From: Montifringilla adamsi
Taxonomy: Eukaryota > Chordata > Aves > Passeriformes > Passeridae
Reading direction: 5' to 3'
Length of the DNA stretch: 64,000 bases
NCBI GenBank assembly: GCA_017590115.1
Contig: JAGGNK010010225.1
Location: 1,550,001-1,614,000, forward strand
Under the pieces are notes generated by a model. That model searched no databases. It was not told where the DNA came from and saw nothing but the letters and a program-made list of their open reading frames with translations. Positions 50,140 to 61,300 of this stretch are shown one piece after another. Made by a program: the position numbers and the translations under genes. Each line of letters begins with the position of its first letter. Positions within the stretch are counted from its first letter, which is position 1.

Positions 50140-50720
50140 CGGACTGACGGGCGCAGGAACCTCACCAGTGGGAAGGGGTCGCTTCCCTCAGGCGCCCCTG
50201 AGGGGCGGGGCCTGCGGGGCGCGCGCCTGGCGCCGGGGGGGGAGAGCGGGGGGNNNNNNNNNNNNNNNNNNNNNNNNNNGCCCGGCGGTCGCCGTCCGGC
50301 CTCGGCGGTAAGCGGGGCCGGGCGGGAGTCTTCGGTGCGCCTCTCCGCGAGGGGTGGGCATAAGCGAAGGCAGCGCGGCCCACCGCCCACCTGTGCGGGG
50401 GGTCCGCTCGGAGGCGGCCGGAGGACGGTGCGAGGCCGAGCCCGGGCGGTGTGTGGGGGGTGGGTCTGCTTTGAAGCTGGGCCGGGCCGCGTCGCTCGGT
50501 GACCGCCGGTGGGGTGGGGGCCGGCTGCTGCCCGTGCGCTGGCGCGCGCGTGGCGGTACGTGCGCGCGGGCACGCGCGGCCCGGGTCTGGGCTGAGCTCG
50601 GCCCGGTTCGGCCCGGCCCGGCATCGGCGGCTCCTTATCCCGCGTCTTGTTCCTGAGGGTGCGAAAGGCCCGTGAGCCGGATCGCGGTCAGCTCCGCCGC
50701 CCTCTGGGAAGACCTTGCCT
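50140..50720 (+). promoter_or_regulatory. TCAIM: CpG island, presumed TCAIM promoter and non-coding exon 1
   Basis: Strongly GC- and CpG-rich sequence between AT-rich flanks, about 2 kb before the TCAIM start codon. A 5' UTR exon must lie here, because the ATG exon has its own upstream acceptor. A possible donor is gcg|GTAAGC after 50307, which would put exon 1 partly in the assembly gap. Open frames here are GC artefacts. Confidence 0.65.
50254..50279. other. Assembly gap (26 N)
   Basis: Twenty-six unknown bases flanked on the left by runs of eight and at least six G. The gap lies inside the CpG island. Confidence 0.99.
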
Positions 50721-52290
50721 TTAGCGGATCTTAAAGACAATTCTAACAGGGCTCTGTTTTCGGTGGTTTAAATTATGAGTGCTCGGACCACTGCAGCTGA
50801 TTCCCTTTCCAGCAGTGAGCGTGTCACGTTCACCCGAGCTTATTTTCTGAGCGCTGTCATCTTGTTGGTTTTCACGCTGTTTTCTCCGTGCTGCCTCAAG
50901 TGTAGGTAAACACCTGAAACAGACAGCAGCGGGCTGAGCGGCGGGAGGGCAGCGATGTCAGACCTCGGGGTGCCAAAGGCTTCTGCCACATAATTCGTAT
51001 TTCTCTGTGTTTCAGCGGGTTTGTCTTTGAGGTGGGGAAGGTGAAGGTGAAGCTTAGTCAAACCCAGGAGGTTTTGTTTTTCAGCTAAGCCGTGTAACGA
51101 TTTCCAAGCAGTTAATAGAGCATTTAAAGCATGAAACAATGATGCTTTTGTCTGGTTATATAAAGCGTCACCGCGGATTAAGTGAGATTGTTGAGTTTTT
51201 TTCCATCCTCTACCCAAATGCCTGAAGCTGAAATTACAGTGAGGGAAAACTGTTTTATGACAAGAGAGCTTGTTAATGTAGTTAACTTAATTTATTATTA
51301 GGACTGTTGTTACAGACAGTGAAAATGACATGGTTACTGTTTTGCCCACCTATCTGAAATCAGAAGACAAAAATTACCAAATGTTTTGGGGATATTTTAG
51401 CTGGGTATATTTCTTTCCTCCCACTATCTGCCTCTAGTGAAAATTCAGGTTCTTGATTAAGTATATTAGTAATGTGCACTTCTGAAACTTCAAGTGTTTT
51501 GCAAAGTAGGCATAGGAAGTGTCATTCCGTATTGGAACACAGATGATGTTTCTCTGATAGCTGTTCATCTCGGGTTCTTTAAAACAGCATATATAGCAGG
51601 CATGTTCTTTTGATAAGTGCAAAGTGTATTAAAAAAAAATGCTTGAAAGCATTGCCAATAAGGAGCTTACCTCATAATCCCTAATAATTAGGTGTATATT
51701 TGCACTCTGACATGCCAAGTGGTTTGTCTGCTGTTGGCAAACTCCAGCCTATAGTTACCTAGCGCAGAAGTTACTGGTAAGAATTGCTAATTCATTTTTA
51801 TAAATGTCAGCAAACCTTTGATTAAGATTCTCAGGCATTGCTGTATGACAGTGATTTTCTCTCTGGTTTTATATTACCCTCCCATAAAGTAGTTGGCACA
51901 TGTGTTTTAAAGTATTACTATTTATTTGGGTGTAGGACTCAGTAAAAGTTTACATGGAATTCCATGCGTTAGTGCTTAAAGAAAGTGTCTATTTGTGTAC
52001 TTTGCAAATTCTTAGGAGTTCTTTTTCATTAACTGGAGTACCTTTAAATGTTCATTCTCAAATCAAGATACTGTAACTACTCGTAATATTGGCAAAACTC
52101 ACTGTTACTAGAGGAAACTGAAAGCGTTCTTACACAAAGCTTTACGTTTTATGTGTGCTTCCTCAATTTTATATTGCTATTGTGACTTTAAAAGTTATCA
52201 CCCAAGATTTAGAAAGTGCACTGGTAAGTAGCAGGGGGAAACATCAATGTCCATTTCTAAAAGGGTTTTTTTATTTCCTCTTTTTTTAAG

Positions 52291-52366
52291 TGAGTTAGTG
52301 GATGGCTGAAATTTGGCTCAACCATTAAGTTGCTGAAATGTTTTGCTGCTTGAGAACCGTGAGAAG
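52291..52366 (+). CDS. TCAIM: TCAIM exon 2, start codon exon (residues 1-10)
   Basis: The acceptor is probably tttttttaag|, ending at 52290. ATG at 52338 and donor AGAAG|GTATGG follow, so only 29 coding bases lie here (MFCCLRTVR plus a split Arg). The coding part is below normal ORF thresholds. It was found because it supplies the ten N-terminal residues known from mammals and the right phase for the next exon. Intron 2 (52367-55607) shows no feature I recognise beyond a small duplication near 55167-55198. Confidence 0.88.
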
Positions 52367-55300
52367 GTATGGCATGTTACTGACCTAATTTACCTTTAGC
52401 ATGTGTTTCAGTGTTTGCTTATGACTTGCATATTTGTGAAACTGGTTTGGTATTTTTGTTTCATGCTTATTTCTTTGACATTCTCATCTTTACAACTTGG
52501 AGCTTTCAGCAGAGCATCCACAGTTGAAAATCCTCCAAAGCCATATGCCTGTCCTCAAGTGAGACATTAAAAAGGCTCTCAACAAAACAAAGAGTTTTAA
52601 AATAGCTTAATTTTGAGAAATATGAGTATGATATCCAACATATCTTTGTATTATTGAGTTATTAAAGCTTAGTGCTTCAAAATGTGTGAATACATCTGTA
52701 ACTATGAACTTAATTTAATGGAGCTTTTCAGTGCCAAAGCTATAAGTCAAAAAGTTGAACTTTGGAGAGATGTGAAGAAAAAGGAAGTTGAAGGGAATTA
52801 TTTAACCAATAAATTAAATCAGTCTTGGAGTATGATTGCATAATGTGTTCTAGCAGAGATTGTGTTTCATGTCTTTCGTGAAGTAGAGACGCTGCCCTCA
52901 AAGTGGTTGTGACCTTGATTTTAATACGAAGCCTTTCTCTGCTCTTCAGATCTAAATGAAGCTCTTGGAACAATCTTTGCTCCTTGTGAGTGAAGCCATA
53001 AACATCTTTCTTGCATTTTCTCCCTCTAAATCCATTTTAATTCACTTACTTTGTCACTCCAGTTGAAAGATGCCTCAGAGTTTTGTCTTTCACCTTCAGT
53101 GAATGAATTCTTCCTTCTGTCACGCAGACTAATTTTGGCCTTTGAGCATTTCTCTTTTAAGCAAGTTCAAAATAGACTTTTGGCTGGAATCCTAAGCCTT
53201 CCTTCTAGCATGACAGTGTTGTTTAGATACAAAACAAGGGAACTAAAGTTAGCCATACTTGGCCATTTTTCATCTAGAATAACAGATGGAACTTTATGAT
53301 TAACAAACTCAAAAGTATGATTTATGGTTTCCAGCTATGTTGAACTTTCTTTCTGAACTATTGGAAACATCATGCAGTGTAGCTTGAGAGTGGATGTGGG
53401 AAATGGTGTGCAAATAAGGTGAGCAGAGAACTGAGCTACTCTTCCTCCTAACACCTTGGTCTAGGAGGATGTGAATTTCTTGCATGTCAGTCAGCTGCAG
53501 TCAGAAGGGTAACTGGTTAGTTTACTCTTCTCCTTTGCTGAAAATATTTTTGTTCATTTTACTGTTTTGTGTACACTTGCTACCCAAAAAAAGAGAAAAA
53601 TTCACTGTTTTTTTTTTCTCAGCAAGACAATTATTTTGGTGCTTCCAGATCCAAACTCGTAAAGCATGTGACCAAGTGGACTTCTGTCCAGAGTGCTTTG
53701 CTTCCTGTCTTGCCTAGTGTAGTAGAGGTGTTTTTCTTGCATCACTGGGCAACTGTGGCATGATTTTGTCATTAAGAGCTTTCACTCTCTCTAATAACAT
53801 TATATTGCTGTGGTATTTCACCACCTGCTATTTGGAGTAGGATCATGGTCTGTAGTGGTTACTAGTCTTAGTTTTAGAGTCTCTGGGATGCAGCCAACAA
53901 GGAGGTAGAAGTGTTTACCAGTGATATATTTTAGCTTGCTTTTTTTTTCAATCTTAAATTTCATCTACATGCGTGAAAATTGTAATTAAGTCATAGCAGA
54001 TTGGGAATTCCATCGGTATTCTTAAATCATGAGGGTTTTGTCCCACTTTTCTACAATAACTTCTGTTTTCAGCAAGCTGACTTGTAAGATTTGCTAATTA
54101 AATATTTGCCCACCTCTTAGGCAGAAAAAATTAGTCTTCACTGCTTTCATGTTTCTAATTGAAGAGCTGGGAAGGTTGACAGAAAAAGGTAAAGTAAGGG
54201 TCACTGCTTCTGCTTGACAACTCAAATATTATCATTTATCATTTGCCAAAATAAAACATTCTGCTTATTGTCTGAGCACAAATTTGGGGATTTTTTTTTT
54301 ATTAATTATATCAGTTGGGAAAGTCTCATGTGTCTGTGTCCAGGATGATTATTTGGTCTAGGATGCTGGATACATAGCTCTCTGTAACAGTCCTGCTAAC
54401 TATTATTAATAAAGTTACTAGTTTTATGTGAGTTGGAAGCAGCTTTGTCCGTAATCTGCCATATATTTTCCTATTTGGGGGTTGCAGTTTGAATGATACT
54501 GTGAGCATTAAAACTGCATTGACAGAGCCGAGTCCCTGCCCTTCTGATTTGCAAACTAAAATGGATGTTAGTCACTGAAATTGGCCTAATCAATTTGTTA
54601 GCTTGTGAAATTGGCTGAAGGAGAAACCTATTGTGTATCTCCCAAATTCACATTTCCGTGCTGCTTTTATGTATACCCTCTAGCTGCTTAGTTTGCTAAA
54701 CCTGAATATTAACTTTGAGCTATTGGAAGGATATTTTGGTGATTTTTAATACAGGACTTGGTTTTTCTTTCCATTTCAGTCTTCTGTAGCACAAGTGTGC
54801 TCATTACAGAACTGTTGTTTAATTTCTACATAATTGCAGGCATTCAATAATTTGAACTTTCTGAACTTCTTAGAACTTCTTCAACTTAACTTTTCCTTCT
54901 CATCTTAGGTAAAACAACCTTTTTCTCCTACCATTAAATTTCTTTTTGTCCTGGTTTATTGTAATTCAGTGAAGGTGAAAGTGCAAAAAGTATTGTCTCT
55001 TTACTTGACGTTTTCTATAAAAGAGTATGTTCAGGAAAGTAGGATTTTTTTTTTTTAAATGGACACAAGTATGAAGCTCAGAAACTAATGCAGAACTTTT
55101 TTCACTGAACTGTGATTATTATTCCTGGGTAAAATTTAATATTCTTTGGAACTGCTTGAAAAATACTTGGCTTTTTAACTTGGTTTGGCTTTTTAACTTG
55201 GAGGTTCAGAAGTATGTGAAGGTTAGCTTTTAAGAGCAGCTTCAGCAATGTCTACAGAAAATACCACTAAAGCCAGTATTTGCAATTTGAACTACTTGAC

Positions 55301-58300
55301 TGGGAATTTTTATTTGAGGCATATTTGAGAAAGTAGAGAGGAGTTTCCTGTACTTATTTACGTGTGTTATTCAACCATTAGCATCCACCGTTCCTCAAAC
55401 CTATTGGATTGGCACTGTCAAAACACCACTTTGCTAATCCCAAGGGGAAAGATCCAGAATTCAAACTCCTAATTTAAATTCTCCACTTTTAAATTATTAA
55501 ACTTGCAACTATAGATGTTTACTCCATTCTATCACATTTTAATGTAATGATATCAGTTTGTCACTTGATTGGTAGCATCATACATAAACATTTTACTACT
55601 TTGTTAGGTTGTGTCTGGACAAGATATTGCTGCAGTGCATTCTTCAGTCAAGAACTTTGTCAGGCGCTGATGCCATCAATGCTCTCAGACCTTTCTATTT
55701 TGCTGTACATCCCGATTTCTTTGGCCAGCATCCCAAAGAGAGGGTAAAAATACTTTAGTATGCTTTCTTTGTAAATATTTCATGTATCGAGGATGGAAAT
55801 TTTCTAGTTTTCCTGCTGTCAGAGAACAGTAATGTTAGAATCAATTATGGTTGATACCAGAGAATAAATAGATGGACTTCCTTAATTTTTAGCAGAGATA
55901 GGTCCCTTAAAAGCCCCTCATTTGTTAATCATATTTTGTAATTGTTATAAAGAAGATCCTGAATCCTTCCAGGCAAATTTATAATACATTTTACTTTATC
56001 CATTTGAAATGCTTTGCATTATATTTGAATCAATGAATTTCTTTATGCTTGAAAGCCAGTGGGTTTTGGAATGTACACAAATGTACAAGTGTGTACACCA
56101 TACAAATTTATTCTTGCAAGGTAATTATAAATGCTGACAATATGAACCATATTACTACTTGTTAAAAGCAACTGACATTTTGTGAAACCTAATTCTGCAT
56201 GTAAGATTAAAAAGGGTTAGATGAAAAATGGCCAAATCCATCATCTGTAATTTTTGTTTGTTTGTTTTTGGTTTAAAACAGGAAGTAAATGAAAACTCTC
56301 TGAAGAGGCTAAATGGCTACTTGGAGAACCTACAGAAACCAGGATTTCGTTCCTTTAAGCCAACTCAGCTTACTTTTTATGTAAGAGAAAGAGAACCAAA
56401 CTCTTCTAATGTTCAGGAATCCTTCAGTGCTTCAGGTGCTTTTATATCGTGTAGAACGTATCTTCCTGTATTTAAAGTCCTTCAGACCATTGCTTAGCCT
56501 TGTGCAGTCATAATGACTTTTCTACTGAATAAAATCCTGTCAAACCATGAAAATCTGTCAAACCATGAGATCAGGCAGGTGGGACCATCCCATGTAATTA
56601 AACATCTTAAGCTTTAAAAAGCCTTGAAAGAGTGAGACATTACAGCCCTGAGGTCAAGTTACAGTATAAGGAAGTAAAAAAGGTGGATGTAAATGATAAT
56701 ATTTCTGCTTTTAATACCATTGCCATGTTTAACTGGAGCAACAGTTGGGTCCTTGTCCTCATTGCAGTTCATGTGTAGTACACAATGTCAGGGCACTTGT
56801 AGAATCAGTAGGAACTTACTCTCTAAGCGGAAGCTGTATGATATCTGAAGTTTCAATTTATTTCATTGTCTCTTATCTTTGAGACTACAAAAAATATTGC
56901 CAAATTTGGAATGTTGCTTTTGATTAACTTTACGGTGTGTCTCCAGAACCAGTATGCCTTACCTAACAGACGAGTTTTACATTCTAGATCATGACAGTCA
57001 AAACACTTGAGCAAATTGTGAGGCACCCTCATGCTGAAAAATAAAATCCTGCTGTTTTTCAAGAAAATGGTAGGGTTATGTCCGGTCTCCTTAACATAAC
57101 ACTTGAACTGGAAGCTGTCTTTGCTCTTGAGTCAAAAGCTTACTTTCTAATTAGGAAAATTAGGCCCAGTAGCTAAGTGATGGGACATAAACTACATGTG
57201 AATTTTAAACTACTTAAACTGCATGTGAATTTTGCAGTGAGTATTGAAATAGCAGTATCATCATAATTTCCAACTACCTGTGCCTTGTTTAGCTTCTTCT
57301 GTAAGAAGAAATAAATGGGAATGCATTTAAAATAATTTTAATTAAATAATACTTGTTTTTTACAGGGTTTCGAGCAGTCAGTTTTACATTACATACTAGG
57401 GATCTCCTGAGCACAGTACTAGATATTCTCAACTCCTGCAGTTTATCTACAGAGCATGTTCAGAGTTTGAATGTGAACTCTCAGCCCCACAAGGAAGCAA
57501 AAAGCACAGTGAACAGACCTATCAAATGGGATAAGACTTATTATTCATTTACTGGATTCAAGGATCCTGAGGAGGAACTAGAGCAAGCCCAGAGAGTGGA
57601 AACAACTTTACTGTATGTAATGCTTTCATTGAACTGAAATTTTGAAACCTAAATTGGTCTTATTCTAATGCTGAGTTTTTTAAAGGTAGGCAATAAATAT
57701 TCTGAACAATACAAAACTTTATTGTCCAACATGTAATTTTGCCATGCTTGTTATAATTGGAGTTCAGATGAGCTCCTGGAATAACTGCAGTGCCAGCAAA
57801 GCTGAAGCATTCTTGTCTCTTTGCCCAGCAGTCCTGTTTGGTCAGCCTGGTTTTGGTTGATCCAGTTTTTCAGATTTGTGGAATATTGATGGCAATTCAA
57901 AAGGAGGCAGGTGCTTCACTTAGCTCCAAATAGCTCCTTACCTCTTACAGGACTTCTGTAACACAAACCTATATGGCTGTTAACTTTATTGTTAATACAT
58001 GAAAACTAAGGTTAAAAGGTTTTAATATGAATGGTAGCTTAGTGTTGTGCTTCTCCTTTGCTGTTCAGCAGGAAAACTAGAATATTTAAGTCAATGTAGT
58101 TATAAATGCTGAACTTGCATTACAATGTAGGATGTTTTGTAGTAAGGTTGGTGTTTTAAAAAAAAATTTGTATGTGCTCATTTTGGGACACATACACATT
58201 TTGGGACCTTGAAAAACTTTTTGTAACAATGAGATTTAAGTGCCATTTGAAATGAATACAGAACTGTGCTGGAAGGATCTTCAGAGCAAAGTATGTCCCT

Positions 58301-61300
58301 TGTCCTGCATACCACCTCACAAATAAAACTACTCTAAAATAGACAATTATAAAGCACATAACTGAGATTTAACATGCTAGAGAATATTTTTACTTATTTT
58401 TACACATTTACAAGGAATGCCCCAGACAGTTATGTATTAACAGTCTTGTTTTAATACATAGACAGCTGGCATCAGGCCTCCCTTTTTACTTCAGTTTACA
58501 TTTTTTTTTTGCTTCAAATACAAATGAGAATGCAGCTATTTGATTGCAAAAGTTACGAGTATGAAAATTAGTTTATACTATGACCAAAAGCTAAATCTCT
58601 TAAATAGTAACCTTTTCCTAGAAACAAAGTTACCTACTGAAATTTTAGATGTACTCAAAGAGTCATGTTTGTCTGGTTGTGATTATTGGCAAAAAAACTA
58701 TAAAACTTTGACCTGTTTAATCTAAGTTCATGTCAGCTCTGTAAAAGTTACCTAACTTAGCCCTTTAGTACCACCTCCCATATTTGATAGTCTGCTATGA
58801 TCACTTTGGGGTTTCTTTGTTAGGTTTTGGTGTGTTTGGGATTGTTTTGGGTTTTTTAAAGGCACATATGTGGAAACTCCTTAAATTAAATCACAGAGTT
58901 CTGAAGATCTCCCCTGAAGTCACACTGATCTGTTGTTTTATGCCTTTTACACATACATCCAAGTGATTTTGATTGTTAGATTTCTTAGGCCCCTCCAAAG
59001 ATACTAAGTGCCAGGGTTTCCTTTGTAGGTATCTTGAAATTGCTAAATGCTTCACCTTATCTTCTATCCTCTATTTTTAAAAAATCCCTTTACCTGATAA
59101 TTTGACTTGAAACATATTATCAGTAAGAATTGAGTTACCTGTGCTGCTTACATGGTAAGTCACAGCAGCATCCTTCTACTGTTGAGTATTTTTCCTCCTC
59201 TTTCAGGTCCTGGCTAGATGATAATGAAGCAAGTGCAGTAAAAAAGCTGAAAAAGAGTTTGCCGCTTAGAAAAGAATTAGAACGTTTAAAATTTGAACTT
59301 TCTCATGAACTCCAGCTCTCCGATATCAGGTAATTAGTTAGATCAGTTGAACTTGGATTAGGACAGTCAAAGCAAGGAAGTGTTGTCTAATACTATGCTA
59401 TAAACTTTAAAAGCTTATTTCAGCAAAACAGCTGTATTTCATATATGAAGAAGTGTTACTGCACTGAGTAAATTTCTAGAAGTGTTCTACTGGGACGAAA
59501 TTTCCTGTTACAATCTGCTCTGAGAGACCTATTTGCAGCTGAAAACGTAGGCTGCAGTTGAGGCAAACACAGAACTAGAACTGGTGTGTTATGGTTTAAA
59601 TGCTGGTTAAAATTGCATTTCCTGAAATCAAGTTAATACTTACAAAGGTAACTAGACCAGCAGTGAAGTGCAACTTTGCCCATGGTACACAATGACATCC
59701 TGTGAATGCTTAATAAAAATGTTCTTTCTTTTAGTGTTTAGTTTCTCACTCTTTGGAGGAGACTTGTTTGTTTGAAGGATCTGAGTGCAGTTGGAGATCT
59801 TGATTCTTCAGAATATTTTTCAGAAAATAACTTGCGATCCTTTTTAAATTTTTGTGCTTTTGAGTGAGGATGTTGTGAAGTAAGATATTCAGGGTGGGGA
59901 AAGTGGCAGTGAAGGTATTCAAAAATGGAAAAATACACTCATTTCAGGGGCTAGTCTGTTAGATTCTATTTTTTTAACCAGGAAAGAGGGAATTGGAGCT
60001 TCTAAAATCATGCTTTTGTCCTTTTCACCCTGCAAAAGACCCTGGTTTCCTTTAAGCTGAAGCCAGGTTTTTTGAACACACTTTCTAATGCTGTGCTGTG
60101 GTGAGGGTTTTTAACATTCTGAAACAGTCTTCAGTATTAAACACGTAAGTTTGATTTTATTCATGGCTTATATTCATTTTCTTAAATAGCTTGTGCTTCT
60201 AAAATACATTAAAATTATTGTGTTCCATGAAGAGTTATTTATCATCCATGAGTTACATTGTTATAATTCAGAAAAGAATGTGAGTTTTGGAAATCTGACA
60301 AGCCAGTATCTTAATAGGACACTATGACCTGTGGTTCTGGAGCCTTGTGCTAGTGTTCACAGAGATCTGAAAAACAGCTGGGTCGCTGGCATTATTCCAT
60401 GTGTAAGTTTAGGACAGATGAAGAATTGGCCACCTTTTTCTGCTCCCGTCTGGTGCTGCTGAAAGCAAAGTGATATTGCTAGGTAACAGTAAATAATTGT
60501 TTGAATTGCTTGGATTTGGTTAAATTGCCTCACAAGTGCTGTGGCATAGTGCCATTCTCTGCATCCCACAGAGTGAGGTTTTGCCAGTTAGGTTTCCTTA
60601 AATGAGATCATGTGGGTGACCCCAGCCAGCAGCCGAGTAGCCTTGCAACCACTTGCTCATTCATACACCCCCAGTGGAATGGGAGGAAGAGAATAGAAAG
60701 AGCACAAAATTTGAAGGAAGAGCACAAAATCCACAAGAAAATTTGTGGATTCAGATAGAAATTTAATAGCTGAAATGAAGCAAAACTGTGAGTTCAAGCA
60801 AAACAAAAGGAGAAATTAATTCTCTGTTCCCCATTGATGGGCAGGTGTTCAGCCACTTCTGGGCAGTTGGGCCTCAGCACGTGCAATGCTTGCTTGGGGA
60901 GACAAATACCATAACCATGAGGGTTCCCTTCCTTCTTTCCCTCAGCATTTATTGTTGAACATGACATACAGTCTGGAATATCCCTTTTGTTAGTAGGAGT
61001 CACCCAGCCTGGCTGTGTCCACTCCCAGCATCTTGTCCACCCCAGCCTACTTCCTGATGGTGGGGGGCAGAGTGGGGAGAAAAAGTAAAGACCTGGACAC
61101 TGTGCCAGCACTGCACAATAGCCAAAATATTGGTGTGTTATAATCACTGTTCATAAAATATAAAATATGAGTGTTATGAAGAAAATAAACTCAATTCCAA
61201 ACAGACACAGTACAGTAAAGGAATGGGAATTTTCCACTTTGAGACAGTTTTATATCAGCAAAAAGTCTGTAAAATGTGTATTTTTCTAAAACACTGAGAT

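Noticed and set aside
50023..50740. ORFs of up to 192 codons spanning the N gap
   Set aside because: GC-driven, they cross unknown bases and match nothing known; the TCAIM start lies downstream at 52338.
60794..61147. 117-codon minus-strand ORF in TCAIM intron 6
   Set aside because: It lies wholly inside the LTR and matches non-coding LTR sequence.
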